Notes under the pieces: model-generated
Told to the model about the DNA's origin: nothing
Database searches by the model: none
The model's input: only the letters and a program-made list of their open reading frames with translations
Assembly (NCBI RefSeq): GCF_000002985.6
Contig: NC_003284.9
Coordinates: 3,162,001 to 3,226,000 of the forward strand
DNA length: 64,000 nt
Reading direction: 5' to 3'
Source of the DNA: Caenorhabditis elegans
Taxonomy: Eukaryota; Nematoda; Chromadorea; Rhabditida; Rhabditidae
In this document: positions 35,367 to 45,158 of the stretch, piece after piece
How positions within the stretch are numbered: the stretch's first letter is position 1
Layout of the letters: each line of letters begins with the position of its first letter
Program-made: the position numbers and the translations under genes

Positions 35367-37289
35367 CTAAATTACCTTTTCGCGCCGTGAACCCATGGAG
35401 CATCTGAGCACAGGATGCGCAGACGTGCCTCCGGGGACACAGGCGGGTAAAGAGTTAATGGCATGCCGTTGTATCACATATCTGCTTTTGGTAGAAAAGA
35501 CCAGCGCGAGAGGGATAACACAATTGCCGAAACCCATCACGCTGTGCTCTGCCAACAGAAGCGCGGCAGCAACAAGGCGTGCTCCTCTTTCGCCAGCGGG
35601 GTATACGGTAATGATGCTTGCTCTGTTGTCCCATCCCGCTCTCCACAGGCTCAACTCACGTTTCATGAAGATGGTGATCGCTTTCAAGCAATTGAATTCA
35701 GCCGGCGAAACGTCTAAACGTCGGAACTTGAGCATGAGGCTCGTCAGGTGGTCGTCGAAAGAGACATCTTCTGCCTGCTCACAGAGGGATATACACAGGA
35801 GACGCGGCCATTGAGTTAGGATTATTTGTCTCTGAAAACAGTTGGTAAATACATAGTTTGATCAAATCTAGCATACAACATACCTTCTCAGAATTTGTGA
35901 GCACTGTAAAAAGCCGAAACTGTTGAGCCCACTGGAGCACACTTTCGAGTTGGCTCATTGTAGTTTCTTGTAAGCTATCTTTCTGGAATAAGTATATTTG
36001 TTTTAGCGCTGTTACCCTATTTCACCCTCACCTTCTCATCTTCTGTTTTCCCGTCACTAGCACTAGATGGGGAATCTTCCCTTTTCATCATATTAGAATG
36101 TCCCATTATTGCAGACACGGCACCTGCATACTCTCTGAAAAAGTTTTGTGGATCCATGTCAAGGGCGGGTCGGATTGTGGCGGTATTTCTCGGTTGTCTC
36201 TCATTTTGTACTGCTGAAAGTTGGAAATCATTTTTCCATTGTTTCTTCTGAAATTCTTACCATCTTTATTCATTCCCTTGTTAAGGCATTTTTTAAGTCT
36301 ACATGCTTGACATTGATTTCTATGTGCTTTGTCTACAACGCAGTTGCCGGTTCCTGCCTGGCATCTATAAATCAGCCGCCTTCTTACTGATCGCTTGAAG
36401 AAGCCCGAACATCCATTGCATGCCAAGATACCTTTAAGACGAAATAAATATATTTTGATAGGTTTTCTTTCAATATTACCATAGTGCTTCCCACTACTGA
36501 CATCCCCACAAACTGCACAGCATAACGTAGGAGAAGAAGCTGTGGGTGGGCTATCAGTCTTTACGGATCCCATAGATGGGAAGCTGTTCACACTGATAGT
36601 GGTGTGATCCAAGGGAGGGGAAACACTTGCATTCATCCGCTGCTGATTGAAAGACATGGCCAACGCAGCAGCAATATGAGGAGAAATTACACCTTAAAAA
36701 TTTGATACAAAAATATATTTTAAAATTTACATCGAATACTGGTACTCACCCGCATTAAACATTGGAGGAGGAAAGAGCAAAGGTGTATTGAAAATTGATC
36801 GAACTCCAAGAATCCCCTCTTTCGACTCTTCTGAAAATCGTAATAAATGTAATTGGAAAACAGTTTTCCATCTCTATTCTCATTCTCGATCTATTGGCCT
36901 GGTTCAAAAACAAAGACAGAGAGGAAAGATGTCATGTGCATTTGATTCAACGACGCCATAATTTCCTGTCAGAAGCACAATAATAACTATCGTCGGTGGC
37001 GCAATGATGAGAATAGAAATGTCAAATGAGGCAGGAGAAAGCAAGATATCTATAGTATATTAGCTGCTCGACGGGAACTGCGTCAGTTTTTTTTTTCAAA
37101 AAGTGATTTTGAAAACAGATAGAAAGGAAGTAGGTGTAGTTGTGAAATAGAAAAAATATTCGGAAAAAACTCCAAAAAAAATCTATGAGAGCTCGACAAA
37201 CGGAAATTGAACAGGAAGAAGTATGAAATCATGAACATACCTGTAGCTTTTGATGTCGAAAAATTGAGCGGCTCATCCTCATCGCTCAT
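35367..37289 (-). CDS. fax-1: Nuclear receptor, PNR/NR2E3 type
   Basis: Seven exons in phase on the minus strand: 37289-37241, 36830-36750, 36692-36480, 36431-36261, 36213-36032, 35982-35884 and 35831-35367, giving 419 residues, the FAX-1 length I recall. FAX-1 is a DNA-binding transcription factor for neuron identity and axon pathfinding. Residues about 100-180 are a two-zinc-finger DNA-binding domain: [15 protein letters not shown]-box [14 protein letters not shown], then [18 protein letters not shown] and [14 protein letters not shown]. The N-terminal part of the ligand-binding domain is recognisable ([10 protein letters not shown], then [18 protein letters not shown] and [13 protein letters not shown]). 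After that the last 97 or so residues diverge from NR2E3, and no AF-2 helix is visible. The ATG is the first in frame: a stop lies about 120 bases upstream, with no ATG between. An acceptor at 37326-37327 may be its trans-splice site. Confidence 0.95.
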
Positions 37290-39180
37290 TTTCAAAATAT
37301 CAGCCAACGCAGACGCCAGTGTTGACTGTAGAAGTGGTCTTCCTTTTGTCGAAGATCGAATGACTTCTTCTTCCAGTTTTGACTCGTGCCACTTCAAGCT
37401 CCTCCCACCAGACCGAGGTCAGTGAAGCGCTGACCCAGCACTTGGGACAGCCAATCGACGCGTCCCACCAAGACACGCCCACTTGTTTTCAACTTTTGCT
37501 TCTGTGGAGATAGTAGAAAGGGGTCCAGCCTGTGCTTCTTCTTTGTTTGGGTTTGGTGGTGCTCAATCTGATTACTGTTGACTGCAATTGAAAAGCTGAA
37601 AACAAAACGAGGAGCATGTTTTCATGTTTTCATGTTTCCATGAAATGAAACTACAAACACTCAGTTTTTCAAATAGTTGAGTAGCAAACTTCTGACGTTT
37701 AATTTTGCGATATTTGAAATACATAAAAATTAGAAACTTCGCTTGAAAAAAAACATACGTTTCTGAACCAAAAAGTAAAATGAAAAATTATTCGTCTAGA
37801 CTCTATGAACTTTGATGACTGTTATTAGTGCCTCTTGATTCTTGACATTTTGGAAATTGTTCAAAAATACTTTAATTTCGGAGTTGAAAAATGTACTTTG
37901 GAAACGTAGTGAAATCATATTTAGGCGATTGAATTCTTGATCATTTTTTCATTATTTCATTAAATAGACAAGAAAATGATATTGTTGAAGAAATAGAAAA
38001 CGTCTTATTAGTTAGTGCATTTTTCAATTTTCTGAAATGTAGCTCAATTGGACGTGTCGGAAAGTAAAAAGACTTATACCAATTTAAACATTTACCTAGA
38101 CCTATTTTCTTGAATTCAAGCTTAGAAGCAATGTTTTCTGAGTCTAGAAATGTACCTAAACTTCACGTTTCGATAAAACTGTAATTTTAGAGAAAAATGG
38201 AGTGTAAATTTAAAGATGGAGTATTGTGAGTTGGAATTGGATTTAAACACATGAATTACCAAATACCACTCGTTTGAATATCAAATAATTCAAAAAAGTG
38301 TTTTTTTTTCAACTTTTAGTTAAAGTTTTGATAAATTGCCAAATTTTCCAACAATTGCTGTAGATTCAAACCCCTAAATTAATTAAGTAACAAGCAATTA
38401 AAACGCAAGTTAACTACTATCCTCGTTGAAAACCACTTTTTTGGTTGACTTACAAAACGTGTGATACTGTAAATTTTAAAAGTTTCAAAAATGTTTTGAA
38501 AAGCTTCATTAGGATTTTCCAACTGACGATCCTTCATCTTTAAGAACCAGAACAAGTATTGTAAAAAATGAAACAGATGTGAAAATTTCCAAAAAAAAAG
38601 TTGATCACTCGAAAACAATGTGTCAACAGAAAAAAAAGTTGGTCAAGTTTTATTTGTGCTAATGGAAGACATCAGAAAAATTTTCGATGACAAATGGTTT
38701 TCGATGTAACATTTGAGCCATCTTTCCTGCTTCAACTGCTAACACTTATGAAGGTAATCAAGTGGCAACAAGCACCTCAAGAGTATATCACGGAATTAAT
38801 GAGGTGGCAAGCAGCACGCCGCCGACAATCAGAAATTGCCTCGCAAGCCTGCCCCCCTGAGCGTCTGTGTGAGCCCCATATGAGTTTTTAGTGTCAGAAC
38901 AGGCAATAAAAAGAAAAGAAGACACACGCGGTAGATGGAAGAGAAAGAGGAATGACAAACAAGTTGTAAAATGCAAACAAGGATATCATGGAAATAAAAA
39001 GGTGCCGGATGAATTCCAATAGCACTGTAACATCTGTTTCATCCTTTAAAAATCAATAATTTGATATGCAAATCTAGAAACTCAATCTATCACATTATTT
39101 GAAAAATGTAAGTTCATGGAACCTCCGACAAAGTGCATAGATCCTCTGCAACTTCTTGTGTTCTTTTCCAGCTGTAATCA

Positions 39181-39209
39181 TTGGGTGCTGATCGCACGAG
39201 GGCACCCAA
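39181..39209. repeat. GC-rich hairpin A
   Basis: TTGGGTGC, 12 to 13 bases, then GGCACCCAA: arms of 8-9 complementary bases, about 1.9 kb upstream of the fax-1 start. Confidence 0.6.
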
Positions 39210-39336
39210 ATAACAGGCTTTGCACAAATGTTGTGGTGATTTTTGGTGAATCAATTACACCGGATAATGGCTAGTCGAACTTCTTGTTATCCACTTTGTA
39301 TGTTTATTCAAATTGCTGCAGAAAGTAATCTACAGT

Positions 39337-39414
39337 AATAAGGGGGTACGCGATGACCCCTGGGGTCTGCGCGAGCAGGAGGCGAAGAACAAAGGATACC
39401 CCCGTCTCCTTATT
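39337..39414. repeat. 78-base nested hairpin B
   Basis: The outer arms AATAAGG/CCTTATT enclose GGGTA/TACCC, with a second, perfect inner palindrome (GACCCC, T, GGGGTC at 39355-39367) flanked by CGCG on both sides. Its length and foldback resemble a small structured RNA precursor, but the bulges are asymmetric. It lies about 2.1 kb upstream of fax-1. Confidence 0.5.
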
Positions 39415-40624
39415 GGATTATTGAAATGGAGCAGAGATGTGGGTAGACGGAAGATTGTGCCGGGGTTATGATTGCAAATAGGCGCACTCATCTGGTTGGC
39501 TTACCAAAACTCTGGCCAAATCAAGAAGGGGGTATTAATAGAAATTGTGATGAAAAAGCCAAATTTTGTAATTGTAATTTTAATAACCCAAGCGAAATTA
39601 CAAATAACAGCTCACTATAATTTTGAAACACTTTTGTCGTGTTTTACCCAGTAATCTTGTATATACTATACTCTACTTAAACATTCAAAATCTTTTCAGT
39701 CTTATCAGAATTGGTGTAACCTGGGCTACTCACAGAAATAATTGCAACTTACTTACCAGTTGATTTTTTTCTGCTGTTACAGTAGAGTAACTTTGTAAAA
39801 ATGCATTAAAACAATAATAAAAATTATTTCGTTTTGTATCGGACCTCGTAGACTGAAAAGTTGTTAATCGTAATTAAAGATGACCAATTTTTCAATCAAA
39901 AAGAAATTGAACCTGCTTAAAGAAACGGAATGTTTGAAATGTGGTTATCTCCAATCGACTCCCTATAAAACACTTACATTTAAATCCCCATTATAACATC
40001 CGAGTGGAAAAATAATCAAAACTCCGTTCATATGATCCCAAAATGATCAAATGTCACGTTAAAACTTTACAAAAAAATTTTAAAAAATTTTATTTGTTTC
40101 AAAAAAATGTTATTACTCAGCTTTTGTCACGTTTTTAACGTCATCGATCAAAAATTGCGTCGAAATCTACTTATGACGCAAATTTTTATATTCAAAAATT
40201 GAGGTATTGCGACAGTGCTATAGTTTTCTAAAAAATTAGTCAAAACTCAGTATAGCCACTAAATATTTTTCAGATTTTTAAAAACATGTTTTCTATAATA
40301 TTTGGTAATTGTCCAAAGCAGTTCACCTTCAACAAAACCGAATTTTTCCTTAAAATCTGAAGAAAGTTTTCCTGACTTCTTTCTCATCAGATTAGCGACA
40401 GTTTCAAGTGGTTTCAACACAAAATCTCTTTATTTTGGCTAGGTATGATGAGCTATCGCTCTCTTCCAGTGAGCGGGGGCCACATCTGCCCTGTTAGTAG
40501 ATCGAATTATCCGAAGGGTCGGTGTTATTGCCGGCTTCTTCTTTGTGATATGTACACTGGTGTAATCCATTTACGGCAATCGAGAATCCTCTTCTCTCCA
40601 TATATATGTCTTCCGATGAGTGCC

Positions 40625-41577
40625 TCAACTTGTTATTTTTATTTGCAATGTGTCACAGATGTGCGGTAATCTGTTGCGACTAGCAGTCGCTACAGGCTTG
40701 ATGACTCGCTCTTTCAATTTTTCATAACTCGGTTGACACGACATCAAAGGAGACCGACGCGGCTTGTCTTGTAACTTGAACAAACTATTTGAACTTTTTC
40801 TCCGTTTATTTAACAAAGCGGATGTGAAAAAATAGAATGACGATTTGAAGGAAAAATAAAAATTAATTTTATCAAATGGAATGCTGCTTTTGTATGAGTT
40901 TCTCCGCGGGAACATTTCGTCTTGAGGTATCGTTGGTGGGGGTGCAGTTCTAGTTCTCCGTCTGTTCAGAAAACTTGTAGGCCAACACCAACAGTAGAGT
41001 CCCAAGAATACTGAAATGTTATGAACTTTTTGCGATCAGAATTAAACGTTTTTTCAAAAGTATTTCTCAAAAACAAATAAAAAGTTATGTTTTCATTTCT
41101 CTGAATTAAAGCCCCTCGAGAACTGAAAAAAATATAGATGGATAAATGATATTTTATCAAAATGAGGACTCATAATATTACATAGTTGAAGAAAATACTA
41201 AACACAATTATACAGAAAACAAACAGAAAAATTATTTGAACAGGTTCAAAGTTTTTGGATTGCTAGGGAAAAAGGTAAAAATTTTTGTTAGATGACCCAA
41301 AACTTAAAAATTCGTGAATGGAGAAAAACTATTGTTCGATAATCGGCTAGATAAAATTCCAAAAAAAGATAAAGCACTGGTCAAGTGTGGATTTTTCTAG
41401 TCCATACAACAAAAAAAAAACTTACATGTGAATATAATAATACACGACAAACAGCTGATAACGAGAGTTCTATCATGAATGGGGAACATGAAACACGAAG
41501 GTTTGTAGGATCTCATGTACGGAAAAGTGCAGTAGTATTGGTAGTAGGGCGGGTCGCTTGGAAAAAAGTTGGGTAAC
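40625..41577 (-). pseudogene. Decayed partial copy of the cysteine-rich membrane protein gene
   Basis: Two minus-strand exons (41577-41426 and 41010-40625) match exons 2 and 3 of the gene at 45159-47749. Shared phrases are SDPPYYQY, LVISCLSCIIIFTC, GLYCWCWPTS, NRRRTRTAPPPT and DEMFPRRNSYKSSIPFD. Exon 2 is 7 bases shorter than its counterpart (152 against 159), which breaks the phase with the ancestral exon 1, and no exon 1 copy is present. Several extracellular cysteines are lost (CPGPS to FPS, YCC to YYC, SCCMF to SCFMF). The original stop (GAT TAA) has become GAT AAA, adding about 80 codons. Together these point to a partial tandem duplicate that no longer encodes the same protein. A fused new gene with another 5' exon is not excluded. 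Confidence 0.65.
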
Positions 41578-42737
41578 CTGCAAAAAAAAGGCATTTCTTG
41601 TAGTTCGCAAATTCGATTCGAACTTCGTATTTTCAACAGATTTATTCTAAACTGTAAATATATTTTTTGTTGATACCAAATTTGAATAGATTTTAGTTTG
41701 TTGTTAAGATGCGCTGATAAAATGAGACATAAAAAATGCTCAAAGGGCTCATCACAATTCTAAATGTTTCATAAGAATTACACAAGTAAATTATAAAAGT
41801 ATCTTTATAAGGTTTGGTTTTAGTGGTAATATTATAAATTTTTGAAGAATGATTTTTTTCCAATAAATGAATACATTCTCGTGTGTTGAATTTTAACCTT
41901 GCCTCTGAAGTGGTTACAGAAGAAGTGGTACCTGTACGCATTTCGAAAATCAGGATCCTTGACGATTTGTATCCAATCCTCTTGAAAAACTTCCTTTGAA
42001 CCGAGAATCTGTGTGAAAATCGATTTTTCAGATGAAAATTAGCTCTTTTGTCATTTTGACACGCCAAAACCTCTGATTTCCTACTCAACAAGTTTCGCGC
42101 CTTGCGATCTTGTTGACGCACTTTCGGTGCCTTGCGCACTCGGCGACGCGAATCCAAGAATTCTCAGCACTTCTCCCGCAAGATCGGGTGTAAGCCGGTC
42201 GACGCCGTAAGGCTCGCCGTTTTTTCCATTGTTTCTAGGTTACAAAAGGTTTTTATTGTTTTTAGTTAAGGTTTAAGGTTTAGTTGAGGATTATTTCCTT
42301 GTTTTCAGTCTGTGGTCTTGATTATTTCAAGATCTTTTGTCTCTCCTGGTTTAAAAATACTTTTTCTTGCTAATAAATCTCTTAGTAAGATATCAAAGGT
42401 CTTCTGTTACGTTTTCTCAGTTCTCTCGGTTTCAGGTTACAATTGATTAATTAATAAGGTCTTGATTTATCAATTCCTTACTCTTTCCTGTTGGTTCTGT
42501 TTTTCCTCTTCTCCAATCGTTCATTTCCTCTTTTTGTCCTGGGATTTCCAATTAACATTTTCTATGTTTTGGAAATGATCATTCTAACTTTGATGTAAAC
42601 CTTTGTTTAAAACGCTCACCATCACTTTACCCTGTAAACTTGTTCTTCCTTCACCAATATCAGCTGGCTGAGTTCAAAATACTTCAATCTTCCAATCTAA
42701 AATATCAAAACAATAAATAAATTGTTTTAGGTTTAAA
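41578..42737. other. Gap with the duplication edge and a GC-rich island
   Basis: Similarity to the other copy continues to about 41730 (matching about 46800). From 41930 to 42240 is a GC-rich island with a long minus-strand open frame (41693-42157) and a second overlapping frame; it may be a transposon fragment, but I cannot name it. From 42240 to 42730 is T-rich DNA containing an AATAAA (about 42370). It could be an LTR-like piece or simply the promoter of the next gene. Confidence 0.4.
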
Positions 42738-44195
42738 ATGAGCCAACCCTTGGGAGGGGACCCATTCTCCAATGGAGAGTTCAGGAGTTCAGGAGCCCGG
42801 ATCCATTTAGTGATAACAAGTTTATCACGTTTTCCTCTTGCATAATCATCTCTATTATTGGATTCTTTTCTCTTGTCATTGTTTCGAAAGCCGATGAACG
42901 AGCGACGTTGTAAGTGTTGTTTTAGTTCACATTTTACTAAGTCATTAACTTTTACTTCAAAAAACGAACGAGGTTTTTGAAGATTTTAATTTATTTTTTT
43001 GCAAGAAATCGATTTTCCGCTTTTTTTCTCTAATGATATCAAATATATTAAGGATAAAACAGTGTCTCCGCATTTTAATGCGATATGTATGTGAAACTCT
43101 TCATTATATTTGGTTCGTCGCGTTCGTTTGGCTCTATCTGTATGAGGAATGTAAGTAAACAAAACACCTAACAATAAGCAGCTAAAATAAATTTTTACAG
43201 TTGATTGGAAGCAAGAAGAAATTGTAGATTTTCACAAATACGTCGTTTCTCCCTTGTTCCTCGTTACCTTGTTACTGTCTTTTTTGTCACGAGTAAGTTA
43301 TTTTATTTATATTAAAAATTTAATACGTACATTAATTCAAATACTTCTTACAATTTACGGAAAAACTATTTTTAATTTCTCGTTCAAGCATCTTTAACAA
43401 TATAATTATTTTCAGCATTGCCACGTCTGAAATATACTTCTAGTGAACGAATGGTTCGCAAGGCTTACTGGACACTTTTCCTCATCCTTTATTTAATCAT
43501 GTAAACATATTGCCATTTTTTTGCGTTCAACTGGATGCTAAACTGTAACTCACTCTTCTTTCAACGCACCTAATATTTTAATTTCAGTGATTATTAATTT
43601 GACCGGATCTGTCGCATCATCTAGATTGACGTACATCATTTTTAAACCCACAATGAAAGTGGAGTTGTATAGGAAAAGCTTTTAAACCAAACGAATTTTC
43701 TAGAACTTGATATTAATCAGTAAATCACAAATTTATAAAATCATTTAAAACATTCCTGTTTCAGGGGCTTGCAAACGGATAAGTGGATTACGTTATCCTC
43801 GAATGCACGTTTCAATGCACTTATCAGACAAATCAGAGAGGCTCCGTCTGGTGACCATGTCTCATTTTTAAAAGAAGTAAGTTCACTGTTTCCAAATTGC
43901 CGTGTCCAACGACCTGATAATTCAGGATATAATAGAATATTTGGAGAGGAATGTGTCAGTCGGAAACATTTCTTTTGTCTCGTGTGATGGCGGACCACTC
44001 ATCAGAAACGACAACGATCAGCTCACCGACAGACACGGACTCGTTGCCGAAGCCAGGAACGCTGAATGGAACGTCCGGGTTGCGCTGAAATCTGTGAAGA
44101 CCGTCATGAGAGCTGACGGAAATTTGGATGGAGTGGAACTGGTGGCGAAGCTGGATTATGACTTGAAGAAAGTCCTCGACGGACTGAAAAAATAA
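42738..44195 (+). CDS. Multi-pass membrane protein gene with frame-breaking 8-bp duplication in exon 1
   Basis: An acceptor (TTGTTTTAG) ends at 42730, 7 bases before ATG AGC CAA, a typical trans-spliced start. Exon 1 reads MSQPLGGDPFSNGEFRS and then loses frame because AGTTCAGG occurs twice in tandem (42778-42793). The frame after the duplication continues SPDPFSDNKFITFSS into a membrane span (CIIISIIGFFSLVIV) and ends at a perfect donor (42908). Later exons carry further spans (ETLHYIWFVAFVWLYLYEE; YVVSPLFLVTLLLSFL; AYWTLFLILYLI). The last two exons (43765-43876, 43926-44195) join in phase as a soluble tail ending VLDGLKK, then TAA, with AATAAA at 44490. The junction after the third span also needs a non-obvious donor. 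Either this is a young pseudogene, or another start or splice is used. The protein family is not recognised. Confidence 0.5.
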
Positions 44196-45158
44196 GATAA
44201 AACGGCATGATATTCCATTGTTCGTTTAAATAACCACCACTGTCCGTACATGTTTCCCGTCTAAAAATACTCTCTCATCAAGAATTACTAATTTCATCTT
44301 GATTTTCCGAGTCATCAAAATACATCCCGCGTCCAAATTCCATATCATTGTCAAACACAAAAACGTGTCAGATTTTTATAAGTTAAATTATATACAACAC
44401 CCTTATTCCAATTATGTTTGTTGTCAAAATTTTAATCCCGCCCAAAACCAATCAAATTAGATCTCCAATTGTAAAAACTTTAAAGTTAAAATAAAGCCAT
44501 AAAAAACAAAAAAGTGTGTATGTGTTAATTTATTGTATGGTCAGGACAAAAATGTTTGAAAAAGAGAGGAAAAGGTTAAAAAGAGAATAATTTCAGGATC
44601 AGCATCCTGCCTATCCAGCGTAAAATTCAATCAATTTTGGGTTTATAATTTAATTTCAGAGGGGAGCCGCAGCCTATCCCCAAAATAGGCGGCGACTAGG
44701 CCATTTACGGGCCAAACATATCCACACAACCCGGATAACCTGTCTGGGAAAAATCGGTCGAACTAGACCAAAAATAAATCGCCAGTTAATTCGTTTATTT
44801 CGTGCAAACCAGATCTACAGGATCGCGGAATGGGGAGCACAGAGGGCAGACGCTACCCAAACTACAAGTTTAGACGAGGGAATTATAATATCCCAAGCTA
44901 AACGAAAACCATTTTCATTCTCTTGTTGTGCATTTATCAGTTCAAGTTCATTCAAAAAGGTAGCGAACCTTCCAAATTCGGGTCAAAAGAGGCAAAATTC
45001 ACTGAAATGATGCTCGCAAGAGCCAAAAAAATGCCCAAAACTCACGGTTTCACAACTTATAGAGTATTTCATGATAACTGATATTGCCCTAGAATTTGAG
45101 ATGGTTATTTAACAAAGCGGATGTAAAAAATAGACTTGAAAGAAAAATACAAATTAAT
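44196..45158. other. 3' UTR and repeat-like GC-rich block
   Basis: The + strand 3' UTR runs to the AATAAA at 44490-44495. About 44660-44900 is a GC-richer block (GGGGAGCCGCAGCCTATCCC, GGCCATTTACGGGCC) that looks like part of an interspersed element. Bases 45060-45110 repeat the internal sequence of the inverted-repeat element at 45428-46244 (ATTTCATGATAACTGATATTG), so this is a solo fragment. Confidence 0.45.

Larger units (their letters stand above)
37290..40624. promoter_or_regulatory. fax-1 upstream region
   Basis: About 3.3 kb without a supported gene. The proximal 250 bases are GC-rich (to about 37550) and open in frame with fax-1 but without an ATG. Two GC-rich hairpins lie at 39181-39209 and 39337-39414. 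A + strand open frame at 38749-38891 has coding-like codon use but no partner exons. A dispersed repeat sits at about 40080-40270. This interval probably contains fax-1 control elements. Confidence 0.45.

Noticed and set aside
35367-35690. Foreign (bacterial or vector) insertion in fax-1
   Set aside because: The GC content suggested it, but the stretch is open in the fax-1 frame and gives exactly the expected protein length.
35395-35814. 139-codon + strand frame opposite fax-1
   Set aside because: It is the antisense shadow of the GC-rich last fax-1 exon, whose frame is supported by in-phase joining and the total of 419 residues.
41693-42157. 154-codon basic minus-strand frame as exon 1 of the decayed copy
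   Set aside because: Its possible donor (GTACCA) ends in phase 1, while the copy's exon 2 now needs phase 2; no sequence similarity to the real exon 1.
42240-42730. Solo LTR upstream of the multi-pass gene
   Set aside because: An AATAAA and T-rich composition are present, but no matching LTR ends or target-site duplication could be found by eye.
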